The position numbers and the translations under genes were made by a program. A DNA stretch of 21,137 bases from Actinomycetales bacterium (GTDB lineage Bacteria > Actinomycetota > Actinomycetes > Actinomycetales > Actinomycetaceae). Under the pieces are notes generated by a model that saw nothing but the letters and a program-made list of their open reading frames with translations, was not told the DNA's origin and did no database searches. This document shows positions 1-7,873 of the stretch, one piece after another (positions within the stretch are counted from its first letter, which is position 1; the number at the start of each line of letters is the position of its first letter). The stretch lies in the NCBI GenBank assembly GCA_022838965.1, contig JALHDK010000059.1:1-21137 (forward strand), given 5' to 3'.

Positions 1-60
1 CGTGACGAGAGGCGGGAAACGCGTGACGAGAGGCGGGAAAGGCGTGATGACCATCGGAAA
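1..60. repeat. Short tandem repeat (21-bp period) at the left window edge
   Basis: The 19-mer CGTGACGAGAGGCGGGAAA occurs exactly twice, at 1-19 and 22-40, giving a 21-bp period. A degraded third copy begins CGTGATGA at 43 and ends CGGAAA at 60, and another CGTG follows at 61. The array touches the window edge, so more copies may lie to the left. All three + frames were checked: one is open through rbpA, one stops at 65-67 and one stops at 3-5, so no upstream gene is supported. On the minus strand an ATG at 54 opens a frame that would encode a repeated proline-rich heptapeptide, which does not look like a real protein. Function unknown. Confidence 0.75.
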
Positions 61-159
61 CGTGTGATCAGAACCCCGCACGTGTGTCTCAGCGGTCGGC
101 CACCGGGCCCCTCCCCGCGCGGGAGGATGCCATCCCACGTGGACCCCACGGCAACTCCG
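61..159. other. Non-coding leader region upstream of rbpA, weak inverted repeats only
   Basis: No gene is supported here. Two small inverted repeats are visible: CTCCC/GGGAG around a 5-nt loop (111-125) and GGATG-C-CATCC (125-135). There is no T-tract, so neither is a convincing intrinsic terminator. No TANNNT housekeeping -10 hexamer occurs between 61 and 240, which leaves the sigmaR-like element further downstream as the only recognisable promoter for rbpA. Confidence 0.4.
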
Positions 160-185
160 GGAACAATCCCGGCTGCTCGGGCGTT
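160..185 (+). promoter_or_regulatory. SigmaR/sigmaH-type promoter of rbpA
   Basis: GGAAC at 160-164 and GTT at 183-185 are separated by exactly 18 nt. This matches the thiol-oxidative-stress ECF sigma consensus of actinobacteria (GGAAY-N18-GTT; Streptomyces SigR, mycobacterial SigH). The extended contexts GGGAACA and CGTTG also fit. The expected transcript start is about 7-10 nt downstream, giving a leader of roughly 55 nt before the rbpA start at 250. It is established that Streptomyces coelicolor rbpA belongs to the SigR regulon, so the match sits where it is expected. Confidence 0.7.
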
Positions 186-249
186 GAGTCAGCGAGAGGG
201 TCCAGGAGACCCCCGTCAGCAGTCCACAAGGCAGCAAGGGGTAGAAGGT

Positions 250-600
250 ATGGCAGAACGTTCACTGCGCGGCATGAGCATCGGTGCCAAGTCGATGGAG
301 TCCGAGGAGAACGTGGAGTTCGCGCCCCGGCAGATCGCCCGGTATGACTGCCCCAACGGGCACGTGATCGAGCTGCCGTTCGCCCTCGAGGCAGAGGTAC
401 CCGCGGTGTGGGAGTGCCGGTGTGGCGCGGAAGCCGTGCTGCGCGACCACCTCCGCCCGGAGCGGGCCAAGCCGGTCAAGCAGCCCCGCACGCACTGGGA
501 CATGCTGCTCGAGAGGCGCACACGCGAGGAGCTCGAGGAACTCCTGAACGAGCGGCTCGCGCTGCTCCGCTCCGGACAGCTGCGGCGCCGTTCCGCCTGA
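250..600 (+). CDS. rbpA: RNA polymerase-binding protein RbpA
   Basis: This is a 116-aa actinobacterial RbpA, which binds RNA polymerase and group 1/2 sigma factors and stabilises open complexes. The core domain shows the zinc-type ligands C34, H38, C56 and C58, in CPNGH and WECRCG. The C-terminal sigma-interaction domain follows at about 73-105 with the characteristic PRTHWDMLLERR stretch, then a Leu/Glu helix. The ATG at 250 is chosen because AAGGGG lies at 236-241 with 8-nt spacing and the protein then has the family's usual length. The frame is open upstream to the window edge, but that part has no family similarity. It is monocistronic and convergent with ppm, whose stop lies 9 bp beyond. 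Regulation is probably by the sigmaR-like promoter at 160-185. Confidence 0.96.
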   Translation: MAERSLRGMSIGAKSMESEENVEFAPRQIARYDCPNGHVIELPFALEAEVPAVWECRCGAEAVLRDHLRPERAKPVKQPRTHWDMLLERRTREELEELLNERLALLRSGQLRRRSA

Positions 601-609
601 CGCGATCCG

Positions 610-1374
610 TCATCCTGCGCCCGGGCCCGTGCCCGGGCGCAGCCGTCTCAGCACCCCCCTGACCTGGCCGACCCGGTGCCGGGCGCCCAGGACGGTGGTC
701 CGCCACATCGCCTCCCGCACAATGGCACTGGACATCTTCGAGGTGCCTCGGGTCCGCTCCACGAAGCTGATCGGCACCTCCACCACCGTGCCGCCGGCCA
801 GCACCGTCCGCCGGGTCATCTCGACCTGGAAGTAGTAGCCCGAGACCCCGACCGAATCGAGGTCCAGCCGTTCCAGCAGCTCCCGCCGGTACACACGGAA
901 GCCGGCCGTGGCGTCCGCCGTCGGGAGCCCCAGCCAGAGCCGCACGTACAGGTTCCCGCCCCGCGAGAGCACCTTGCGGTGCCACGGCCAGTTGACCACC
1001 TCGCCACCGGGCACCCACCGCGAGCCGATCACCAGAGCCGGCTGATCGGGCGCGTCCGCCCGGGCGAGGAGCTCGCCGAGCTGCTCCGCCCGGTGGGAGC
1101 CGTCCGCGTCCATCTCCACCAGATGGGTGTAGCCGCGGGCGATCCCCCAGCGGAACGCGTCGATGTAGGCCTTCCCGAGTCCCTCCTTGCCCCGGCGGTG
1201 CAGCACGTGGATCCGCGCGTCCGCCGCCGCGAGTTCGTCGGCCACCGCACCCGTCCCGTCGGGACTGGCGTCGTCCGCCACGAGCACGTCCACGTCGTGC
1301 GCCCGCACCCCCTCGACGATGTCGCGGACGTTCTCCCGCTCGTTGTAGGTCGGGATGATCACCAGCGTCCTCAT
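610..1374 (-). CDS. ppm: Polyprenol monophosphomannose synthase (GT2 family)
   Basis: 254 aa. It transfers mannose from GDP-mannose to polyprenyl phosphate, giving the donor for lipoglycan synthesis and protein O-mannosylation. The GT2 fold is clear: IIPTYNERENV at 6-16, the nucleotide-binding DDASPDGTG at 34-42, the DxD-type metal motif in EMDADGSH (D89/D91), and the DPM-synthase signatures GSRW near 117, GFRVYRR near 158 and SFVERTRGTSKM at 203-214. There are no C-terminal membrane helices, so this is the soluble single-domain form. The ATG at 1374 has a GGAGG six nt upstream and overlaps the lnt stop as ATGA, implying translational coupling. In Mycobacterium tuberculosis Lnt and Ppm are fused in one protein (Ppm1); here they are separate, adjacent genes. 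Confidence 0.93.
   Translation of the reverse strand: MRTLVIIPTYNERENVRDIVEGVRAHDVDVLVADDASPDGTGAVADELAAADARIHVLHRRGKEGLGKAYIDAFRWGIARGYTHLVEMDADGSHRAEQLGELLARADAPDQPALVIGSRWVPGGEVVNWPWHRKVLSRGGNLYVRLWLGLPTADATAGFRVYRRELLERLDLDSVGVSGYYFQVEMTRRTVLAGGTVVEVPISFVERTRGTSKMSSAIVREAMWRTTVLGARHRVGQVRGVLRRLRPGTGPGAG
615..642. terminator. Perfect hairpin at the rbpA/ppm convergent junction
   Basis: A perfect 12-bp inverted repeat with a CCGT tetraloop: the arm CTGCGCCCGGGC at 615-626 is mirrored at 631-642. It begins 14 nt after the rbpA stop and lies inside the last codons of ppm, where it encodes a Pro/Gly/Arg tail. There is no T-tract, as is common in high-GC actinobacteria. It is a candidate bidirectional terminator or transcription roadblock for two converging transcripts. 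Confidence 0.65.
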
Positions 1375-2897
1375 GCGTTCCTCCCCCGGCCCGACGACGC
1401 CGTCCGGCCGCTCACGAGCGCGGCGCCGACCGCCGCCAGCGCCACCACCCACACGATCGTACGTGGCCAGTCCCCGAGGGTGTCCGCCGGTGTCAGGGAG
1501 CGGCGCAGCGGGACGTCCGCCACACCCACCCACTCGGTGTACAGCTCGTCGGAGGACCGCGCCAGCTCGCTGCCATTCGGGAGGAAGAAGGCGCTGATCC
1601 CCACCGTCGAGACCTGGATCGTGGAGCGGCCGTGCTCCACCGCGCGGAACCGCGACAGCCCGAGTTGCTGGGTGGCCTCCTGGGTGAAACCGAAGGACGC
1701 GTTGTTGGTCGGGATCACCAGCAGCTCCGCACCGAGCCGCACGCTCTCGCGCAGCAACTCGTGGTAGGCCACCTCGAAACAGATGCCGACCCCGACGGTG
1801 ACATCGCGGTCAAGGGTGGCGATCGGGACGGCCATCACCCCCGGCTTCTCCCCCCGGGCCATGTCCACGGTCACCAGGTCGACGGCGGACGACAGCCGAC
1901 GGAAGAAGGCCCGGTAGGGGATGTACTCGCCGAACGGCACCGGGTGCTGCTTGGTGTAGGAGGCGAACGCGGAGCCGTCCAGCCAGCCGATGTACTCGTT
2001 GTAGCGGACGTCCGCGGTGTACCGCTGGGTACCCAGCAGGAGCGGAACGTCCGCCGCCCGCTGCGCGGCGGACACGTCCGCCGCCACCTCGGCGTCGGAG
2101 CGCGGGTCGATGTCGGCCGCCGACTCCGGCCAGACGACGACGTCGAACCTCGCCCCCGTCGTCGCGAGCCCTTCGGTGAGCGCCCGGTAGTTCGCCGTGA
2201 TCGCCCGGGCCTGGCCGAGCGCCTCCCCGCCCCGCACCGGGACGTTGCCCTGCACCGCCGCGACCGCGAGCGTCCCGGTCTCGGGCGTGGCAGCCACCGG
2301 GACCAGACCCGCGCCCGCCACCACGCCGGCCACGAGGGCGACGCCCGCGGCCGTGCGCACCGCCGGCCGGAGGGCGAACTCCGCGAGCACGTACCCTCCC
2401 AGCACCACGACCCCGCTCACCAGCACCGTCCCGCCCCACGCCGCCAACCGGAGGAGCGGGCCCTCCACCTGCGAGAACGCGAGCGCACCCCACGGGAAGC
2501 CCCCGAACGGCACCACCATGCGGGCCTGTTCGAGCGCCACCCAGAGCACCACCACCGCCAGACCTCCCCACCGGCGGGCCCACGGAGAGAGGACCGCGTG
2601 GAGGAGCCCGAACAACCCCACCCAACCGGCCTGCAGCACCGACAGGGCAACCCAGGGAAGCCACTGCCCCGTCGACACCCGTGACCAGGACAACAGCGGG
2701 AGGAAGAAGGCGAGCCCCCACGCCATGCCGAGGAGGAGGCCGGCAGCCGGCCCGGCACCACGCAGGGCGACGAACAGCAACGCCACGCCCGCGAAGGCCG
2801 CGATCCACCACGAGTGGTACGGGAAGGCGAGGTTGGCGACCAGTCCGCCGAGCACCGCGAGAGGCACCGCGACCACGGGACGGCGGGCGACGGGCAT
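1371..2897 (-). CDS. lnt: Apolipoprotein N-acyltransferase
   Basis: 508 aa, membrane enzyme that N-acylates the lipid-modified cysteine of lipoproteins. About six hydrophobic segments fill residues 8-200, followed by an extracytoplasmic nitrilase-type domain (about 208-465) and a last membrane helix (480-496). The catalytic triad is intact: E258 in WPESAADID, K316 in KQHPVPFGEYIPY, and C373 in GICFEV. The conserved NNASFG and EHGRSTIQVS stretches follow. The ATG at 2897 has no clear Shine-Dalgarno sequence; TAGGCT lies exactly 6 nt upstream, suggesting a leaderless start. It lies 25 bp after helY and overlaps ppm by 4 bp. Its natural substrates would include lipoproteins such as the RibY-like protein in this window (inference). 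Confidence 0.95.
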   Translation of the reverse strand: MPVARRPVVAVPLAVLGGLVANLAFPYHSWWIAAFAGVALLFVALRGAGPAAGLLLGMAWGLAFFLPLLSWSRVSTGQWLPWVALSVLQAGWVGLFGLLHAVLSPWARRWGGLAVVVLWVALEQARMVVPFGGFPWGALAFSQVEGPLLRLAAWGGTVLVSGVVVLGGYVLAEFALRPAVRTAAGVALVAGVVAGAGLVPVAATPETGTLAVAAVQGNVPVRGGEALGQARAITANYRALTEGLATTGARFDVVVWPESAADIDPRSDAEVAADVSAAQRAADVPLLLGTQRYTADVRYNEYIGWLDGSAFASYTKQHPVPFGEYIPYRAFFRRLSSAVDLVTVDMARGEKPGVMAVPIATLDRDVTVGVGICFEVAYHELLRESVRLGAELLVIPTNNASFGFTQEATQQLGLSRFRAVEHGRSTIQVSTVGISAFFLPNGSELARSSDELYTEWVGVADVPLRRSLTPADTLGDWPRTIVWVVALAAVGAALVSGRTASSGRGRNA

Positions 2898-2903
2898 GCG
2901 GCA

Positions 2904-2909
2904 AGCCTA
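2904..2909 (-). promoter_or_regulatory. Putative -10 element of lnt (leaderless start)
   Basis: On the minus strand TAGGCT is followed by exactly 6 nt and then the lnt ATG at 2897, so transcription would start at the A of the ATG. It lies in the 25-bp helY-lnt gap, where no Shine-Dalgarno sequence is seen. No -35 element was identified. Confidence 0.45.
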
Positions 2910-2922
2910 GCCGTGGGTGGCC

Positions 2923-5619
2923 TCAGAACGACGACAGGGCGACGATGCCGCGGTTGAGGGCCGTGTGCGCGGCGCGCGCGCGTCCCCGCAGGTGGTCGGG
3001 AAGGTGCGGCACCTGGGTGAGCTGGTCGAGGAGGTCCAGCACCTGCCTGCACCACCGGACGAAGTCCCCGGCGCTCATCTCGTCCCCCGCGAGCACCGAC
3101 GCGAGGGGATCCCCGGCCGCCCAGCGGTGGATCAGGCCAGCCAGGCCCGGATCGGGCAGCGGCGTCGGCTCGATGCCGTGCGCCCGCTCTCCCTCCTCCA
3201 GGCGCGCCGCGATGCGCTGCGTCTCCTCCACGGCCGCGCGAAGGGCGCGGGTGTCAAGGCGACCCGGGGTCTCATTCCGGGACTCGTACACCACCAGGCT
3301 CACGGCCCCCGCCAGCTCCGCGGCCGAGAGCCGGTTCCACACGCCTTCGCGCAGGCACTGGGCCATCAGCAGGTCGCGCTCCGAGTAGATGGCGCGGAGC
3401 ATCTCGCCGGCGGGGGTGATGGTGTCCGCGTCGCCGAGATAGCCCAGCTCCAGCAGGTACTCGCAGATCCGGTCGAATCCCGCCGCGATCGTGCCCGTGC
3501 GGTGGCTGATGCGTTCGAGGAGACCCTCCCGGTCCGCCAGCGCCTGGCGGTGGCGGCGGGCCCAGCGCGCGTGCGTCTCGACCTCGGGGCAGTGGTGGCA
3601 GGGGTGGTCCCGCAGCCGGGCGCGCAGGCGGTCGAGATCCACCCATTCGGCGGCCGGGCCGGACGGCGTCTCCGGCGCGCCGGACCCGCGCGGGGCCCCC
3701 CGCCCGGCGGCGAAGGCGCGGACCTGCGCGGCCAGGTCGTTCCGGCCACGGGGCGTGCGGGGGTTCTGGCGGGAGACACCGCGCAGCGTGCCCAGGACCT
3801 CGACGCCCCCGCCGAGGTCCTCGGCGTCGAAGCGGCGGTTGCGGGCGTCCTCGGTGACGACGTCGAGGACGGTCCCGTTGTGCGCCGTGGTCATGACGTG
3901 GTGCACGACGGCGTGGTGGGTGCGCCGGCCCCGGCGGAACCGGATGACGTCGCCCACCCTGATCCGGGCGAGGGCAGCCTCGGCCCCCAGACGGACCGCG
4001 CGGGACCGCTCCGCCGACAGTCGGCGTTCCTCCGCGGTGATCGCCTCGCGGATGGCCCAGTACTCGGCGAAGTCGCCGCGATCGCAGGTCGCCTGGCCCG
4101 CGAGCGTGGCGATCACCTCGTCGAGCTTGCGGACCTGCCGGGCGAGCCCCACCACCCCGCGGTCGGCCTGGAACTGGGCGAACGAGGTCTGCAGCACCTC
4201 GCGTGCCTGCTCGCGGTCCATCACGCCGAGGAGGTTGACACTCATGTTGTAGGTGGCGCGGAAGGCCGACCGGAGGGGGTAGGTGCGCTTGGACGCCAGG
4301 CCGGCCACCGCCTCGATGTCGACATCCTCGTCATGGATCACGATCGCGTGCCCCTCGATGTCGATTCCCCGCCGGCCCGCCCGCCCCGTGAGCTGGGTGT
4401 ACTCCCCCGGCGTGAGCTTCTGGTGCGAGCTGCCGTCCCATTTGGTGAGGCGCTCGAGCACCACCGAACGGGCGGGCATGTTGATCCCCAGCGACAGGGT
4501 CTCCGTGGCGTAGACCACCTTGAGAAGGCCACGGGTGAAGAGCTCCTCCACGACCTCCTTGAACAACGGGATGAGCCCGGCGTGATGGGCGGCCACGCCG
4601 TGTTCCAGCGCCCGGGACCACCGCAGGAACCCGAGCGTTCCCAGGTCCTCGGGGGCCACGGCGGCGCACCGGCGCTCCACATGGCTCCGGATCGCGGCGG
4701 CCTCGGCCTCCGTGGTGAGCCGCAACCCCGCCGCCATGACCTGGTCCACCGCCGCGTCACACCCCGCACGGGAGAACACGAAGACGATTGCGGGCAACAG
4801 GCCGTGCCGATCCAGCTCGGCCACCACGACCGCGCGGGGCGCGCGATGCCGCCGCGGGCCGCGATGCGGGCCGGGCACGCGGCGCGTGGCGGCCAGGAGT
4901 TCGGGGTTGGGGCGCTCCCGGTTGGTGAGGGTGGGACTGTAGAGGTCGTAGAGACGTGACCCCACCATCACGTGCTGCCAGAGCGGGACGGGCCGGTGCT
5001 CCCACACGATCACCTCGGTGTCGCCGCGCACCAGCGTGAGCCACTGCCCGAACTCCTCGGCGTTGGACACGGTCGCGGAGAGCGAGATGACCTGCACCCG
5101 CGCCGGCAGGTGGATGATCACCTCCTCCCACACCGGGCCCCGGAAACGGTCCGCGAGGTAGTGCACCTCGTCCATGACCACGTATTCGAGGCTGTCGAGC
5201 GAGCGCGACTCGCTGTAGAGCATGTTGCGCAACACCTCGGTCGTCATGACGAGAACCGGGGCGTTGGGGTTGATGGTGACGTCGCCGGTCAGCAGGCCCA
5301 CGCGTTCCGTGCCGTGGATCGCGCAGAGCTCGGTGTACTTCTGGTTCGACAGGGCCTTGATGGGCGTCGTGTACATGACCGTCGTGCCGTGGACGAGCGC
5401 CAGGTGCACCCCGAACTGGCCGACAACCGTCTTCCCGGCACCGGTCGGGGCGGCGACCAGGACGCCCTTGCCGGCCTCCAGCGCCTCGCAGGCCTGCTCC
5501 TGGAACGGGTCGAGTTCGAACGGGAGCGTCCGGCGGAAGCGCGCCAGTTCCGTCCGGCTGGCCGCCTGCCGTGCCATGGCTGCGGCGTACCGCTCCGCGG
5601 GCGTTCGGGGATCGGTCAT
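2923..5619 (-). CDS. helY: Ski2/HelY-type DEVH-box RNA helicase
   Basis: 898 aa, superfamily 2 helicase of the actinobacterial HelY family, which resembles the Ski2/Mtr4 helicases of RNA decay. Motif I APTGAGKT is at 57-64, motif II DEVH at 150-153, motif III SAT at 181-183, and motif VI region TGRAGRRG at 411-418 after ATETLSLGINMPARSVV. The C-terminal half (about 450-898) has the family's winged-helix/helical-bundle region. It includes a small Cys/His cluster, HPCHHCPEVETH (672-683), a recurrent HelY feature that may bind metal. An Arg/Pro-rich insert at 246-263 lies between the two RecA domains. The ATG at 5619 shares one base with the preceding stop (TGATG), so it is translationally coupled to the kinase gene. 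The native substrate is not known from the sequence. Confidence 0.93.
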   Translation of the reverse strand: MTDPRTPAERYAAAMARQAASRTELARFRRTLPFELDPFQEQACEALEAGKGVLVAAPTGAGKTVVGQFGVHLALVHGTTVMYTTPIKALSNQKYTELCAIHGTERVGLLTGDVTINPNAPVLVMTTEVLRNMLYSESRSLDSLEYVVMDEVHYLADRFRGPVWEEVIIHLPARVQVISLSATVSNAEEFGQWLTLVRGDTEVIVWEHRPVPLWQHVMVGSRLYDLYSPTLTNRERPNPELLAATRRVPGPHRGPRRHRAPRAVVVAELDRHGLLPAIVFVFSRAGCDAAVDQVMAAGLRLTTEAEAAAIRSHVERRCAAVAPEDLGTLGFLRWSRALEHGVAAHHAGLIPLFKEVVEELFTRGLLKVVYATETLSLGINMPARSVVLERLTKWDGSSHQKLTPGEYTQLTGRAGRRGIDIEGHAIVIHDEDVDIEAVAGLASKRTYPLRSAFRATYNMSVNLLGVMDREQAREVLQTSFAQFQADRGVVGLARQVRKLDEVIATLAGQATCDRGDFAEYWAIREAITAEERRLSAERSRAVRLGAEAALARIRVGDVIRFRRGRRTHHAVVHHVMTTAHNGTVLDVVTEDARNRRFDAEDLGGGVEVLGTLRGVSRQNPRTPRGRNDLAAQVRAFAAGRGAPRGSGAPETPSGPAAEWVDLDRLRARLRDHPCHHCPEVETHARWARRHRQALADREGLLERISHRTGTIAAGFDRICEYLLELGYLGDADTITPAGEMLRAIYSERDLLMAQCLREGVWNRLSAAELAGAVSLVVYESRNETPGRLDTRALRAAVEETQRIAARLEEGERAHGIEPTPLPDPGLAGLIHRWAAGDPLASVLAGDEMSAGDFVRWCRQVLDLLDQLTQVPHLPDHLRGRARAAHTALNRGIVALSSF

Positions 5620-6515
5620 CAGGCGGGCCGCAGCATCCGTACCGCGCCGGGCACCGCCTCGACCGTGACCGGCAAATGCCCCACCGGCTCGCCGTCGGCG
5701 AACACGCTGCGCGGCACGGCCGCGGAGATGTGGACACGCCCGGCGCGCCGCACCTCGACGCGGGGATCCGTGACGTGCGTGCCGCGGTAGATCCGGGGGA
5801 AGAGCGCGAGAAGGCGCAGCGCGCCGATATCGCCCCCGATGGCGACGTCCATGAGGCCGTCGTCCGGCCGGGCCGTGGGTGCGATCCTCATGCCGCCCCC
5901 GAAGCGGCCCACGTTCGAGGCGGCCACCACCACGGCCGTGCCCTCCCAGAGCCAGTCCCCGGCCGCGACACGGTAGCGGGGGCGGCGGTGGGTGGGCAGC
6001 ACCCGGAAGAGGGCGAGGGGGTAGCGGAGCTGGCCGCGGGGCCAGCGCATCCGGTTGGCGACCTCGTTCACCACGGCGTCGATGCCGCAGCTCACGGTGC
6101 CCATGGCCCAGCTCTGCCTGGTCGCTCCCGTGATCCGCAACGCGTCGGTGGGGACGCCCTCGGGCTGGTGCTCGAGGTGGCGCACGATGAGGTCGACGGC
6201 GGACCGGGGGTCAGCGGGCAGTCCCAGTCCCGCCGCGTTGTCGTTCCCGGACCCGAGCGGAACGATCCCCAGCGCGGTCCGCGTGCCGGCGACGGCCGTG
6301 ACGCCGAGCTGGACGACGCCGTCGCCGCCGACGACGACGAGAGCGCCCAGACGGGGCACCTCCGCCGCGGCCTTCGCGAGCGCGGTGGCCGCGTCGAACG
6401 CGCTGAGATCGACGACGGCGTGGCCGTGGTGTTCGAGCTGCCGCCGGATTCCGGTGCGGAACCGGGCCGCCCGTCCCCGACCTGCCGTCGGGTTCACCAC
6501 CAGCCCCACCCTCAT
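5619..6515 (-). CDS. Diacylglycerol kinase-like lipid kinase (DagK/YegS family)
   Basis: 298 aa. Members phosphorylate diacylglycerol or related lipids with ATP at the membrane, usually to phosphatidate. Seen: N-terminal VVNPTAGRG at 6-14, GGDG at 63-66, GIVPLGSGNDNA at 83-94, a metal-site region APTARPDDGLMDV at 212-224, and the C-terminal FADGEPVGHLP at 272-282. The GGDG motif is followed by VVQLGV rather than the usual Thr and acidic residue. A similar GGDG-hydrophobic-xLGV variant is, to my recollection, typical of the copy next to tatC in actinobacteria, so this is probably a subfamily trait. The ATG at 6515 is preceded by GAGG at about 8 nt and lies 10 bp after tatC. The upstream extension to 6575 overlaps tatC and was not used. 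Lipid specificity cannot be told from sequence. Confidence 0.88.
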   Translation of the reverse strand: MRVGLVVNPTAGRGRAARFRTGIRRQLEHHGHAVVDLSAFDAATALAKAAAEVPRLGALVVVGGDGVVQLGVTAVAGTRTALGIVPLGSGNDNAAGLGLPADPRSAVDLIVRHLEHQPEGVPTDALRITGATRQSWAMGTVSCGIDAVVNEVANRMRWPRGQLRYPLALFRVLPTHRRPRYRVAAGDWLWEGTAVVVAASNVGRFGGGMRIAPTARPDDGLMDVAIGGDIGALRLLALFPRIYRGTHVTDPRVEVRRAGRVHISAAVPRSVFADGEPVGHLPVTVEAVPGAVRMLRPA

Positions 6516-6525
6516 GACGGCTGCC

Positions 6526-7305
6526 TCAGGCGATCCCGAGTTCGGCGTCGCGGGCGGCCCGGCGGCGGTCGGCACGCCTGTCGTGGAGGATGCAGAGCCA
6601 CACCGCCACGTAGTACAGGCCGGTCATGATGATGCCGAGGGCGATCATGGTCCAGGGGTCGGGAAGCGGGTTGGCGAAGGCCGCGAAGGTGAACATGAGG
6701 ACGACCGCCCACCGCCACCCCCGCTGGAAGGTGCGACCCCGCACGATCCCCATCATGTTGAGCCCGATCATCACGACCGGGAAGAGGAACGCCACACCGA
6801 AGGCGAGGATGAGGCGCATGCTGAAGGTCAGGTAGGTGCGGGCGTCGATGAAGTTGACGGCCGCGTCGGGGGTCACCGACATGAAGATGCTCACGGCGTG
6901 CGGGAGCAGGAACCAGCCCATCGCCGCCCCCAGCAGGAACAGGGGGATGGTGGCGGCGGTGAAGCCGAGGACGTACTTCTTCTCGGTGCGCTTCAGGCCC
7001 GGGGCCACGAACGCCCACATCTGGTACAGCCACCAGGGCGAGGTCACGAGCGCTCCGAGGAACAACGACACCCGCATCCGCATGTCGAAGGCGGAGGCAA
7101 CGGTGGTGAAGTTCAGCTCGGCCTGGTGCCCCGCCTCCTGCATCGCGACGATGGGGGCGGCGAGCGAGTTGAAGACGGGGTCGAAGAGGAACCAGCCACC
7201 GACAGCGCCCAGGAGCAGCCCGACCACCACCCACAGGACGCGGGACCGGAACTCGCGGAAGTGCTCCTGGAGGAGCATCCGCCCCTCCGGATTCCTCTTC
7301 GACAT
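6526..7305 (-). CDS. tatC: Sec-independent protein translocase subunit TatC
   Basis: 259 aa, polytopic inner-membrane core of the twin-arginine translocase; it recognises RR signal peptides. Six hydrophobic segments are visible, at about 22-41, 78-100, 111-133, 160-186, 197-213 and 217-238. The cytoplasmic N-terminus has QEHFREFRSRV, with E14 corresponding to the conserved signal-peptide-binding glutamate. The first cytoplasmic loop has FVAPGLKRTEKKY, with E108. Loop P5 (NPLPDPWTM) is the divergent actinobacterial type. It starts 11 bp after tatA and is followed by the lipid kinase. No tatB is in the window. Confidence 0.96.
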   Translation of the reverse strand: MSKRNPEGRMLLQEHFREFRSRVLWVVVGLLLGAVGGWFLFDPVFNSLAAPIVAMQEAGHQAELNFTTVASAFDMRMRVSLFLGALVTSPWWLYQMWAFVAPGLKRTEKKYVLGFTAATIPLFLLGAAMGWFLLPHAVSIFMSVTPDAAVNFIDARTYLTFSMRLILAFGVAFLFPVVMIGLNMMGIVRGRTFQRGWRWAVVLMFTFAAFANPLPDPWTMIALGIIMTGLYYVAVWLCILHDRRADRRRAARDAELGIA

Positions 7306-7316
7306 GACCTGGACGG

Positions 7317-7520
7317 TCAGGAACGCGGCGTGGTGTCCGTCGGGGTGTCGGAGTCCCTGGGCGGAGCAGCGGGCGTGTCATCCCGCAGCTCCTGGACCTC
7401 CTTCTTGAACACCTTCATGGACTTGCCGATGGACGAGGCGATGTCCGGCAGCCGGTTCGAGCCGAACACCACCACGATGACGAGGATCAGCACGATCACG
7501 TGCCAGATCTGGATTCTCAT
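7317..7520 (-). CDS. tatA: Sec-independent protein translocase subunit TatA
   Basis: 67 aa, the pore-forming component of the Tat export system. It has a short N-terminal membrane helix (5-20), the FGSNRLPDI hinge (19-27) and the amphipathic helix SSIGKSMKVFKKEVQEL (29-45), then a Pro/Asp/Thr-rich tail. The ATG at 7520 has AGGA 7-10 nt upstream. It lies 11 bp before tatC and 10 bp after a 112-aa membrane protein gene. Confidence 0.95.
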   Translation of the reverse strand: MRIQIWHVIVLILVIVVVFGSNRLPDIASSIGKSMKVFKKEVQELRDDTPAAPPRDSDTPTDTTPRS

Positions 7521-7530
7521 GCTTCCTGCC

Positions 7531-7869
7531 TCACGGTTGGGGACTGAGGGACACGGGGACCCGGCCGACAAGGCCCAGGCGGGCCCACCGGTCGAGGGTG
7601 CGTGCCAGCGTCGCGGACCTCCGCAGGTCGCGAGCGGAGTGGGTCTCCGCCCACAGCTGGTGCACCCGGGATGCGGTCGAACTGGCGAAGAGCGTCGGAA
7701 CCATCGGGGCAGGGGGCTCCTGCGGCGCCGCGAAGGCCGCGCCCGCCCGTTCACCGAGGAGGGCGAACTCCCGCCCCAGCGCCCTGACGCGGCGCCAGAG
7801 CCCCACCGCCAGGAGCGCGGGCACGCCCACCGCGGCCAGCGCGAGCCCGGACCAGATCGCGAACCACAC
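7531..7869 (-). CDS. Hypothetical small membrane protein between pafC and tatA
   Basis: 112 aa if started at the GTG at 7869. Residues 4-24 form one strong hydrophobic helix (IWSGLALAAVGVPALLAV), followed by RRVRALGREF, which would place the rest in the cytoplasm. The tail has a short amphipathic helix (26-48), a Pro/Ala linker (49-58), and a second helical basic region (66-97). I do not recognise a family. It lies 4 bp after the pafC stop and 10 bp before tatA. No Shine-Dalgarno sequence with good spacing exists, but TACACT lies exactly 6 nt upstream of the GTG, consistent with a leaderless start. A function linked to Tat export or DNA-damage regulation would be a guess from position alone. 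Confidence 0.75.
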   Translation of the reverse strand: MWFAIWSGLALAAVGVPALLAVGLWRRVRALGREFALLGERAGAAFAAPQEPPAPMVPTLFASSTASRVHQLWAETHSARDLRRSATLARTLDRWARLGLVGRVPVSLSPQP

Positions 7870-7873
7870 CCCC

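Noticed and set aside
1..60. CRISPR array
   Set aside because: The 21-bp period leaves only 2 nt between the exact 19-bp copies, with no unique spacers and no cas genes, so it is a plain tandem repeat.
64..249. N-terminal extension of RbpA to an upstream GTG
   Set aside because: The extension has no RbpA similarity, covers the sigmaR-like promoter, and the ATG at 250 has a good Shine-Dalgarno sequence.
1632..2684. 350-codon plus-strand frame antisense to lnt
   Set aside because: It is a charge-rich shadow of Lnt codons with no domain.
2917..4959. 680-codon open frame on the plus strand antisense to helY
   Set aside because: It lies entirely opposite a helicase with intact motifs. Long antisense frames are expected where GC is very high, and its sequence is Arg/Gly/Pro-rich with no recognisable domain.
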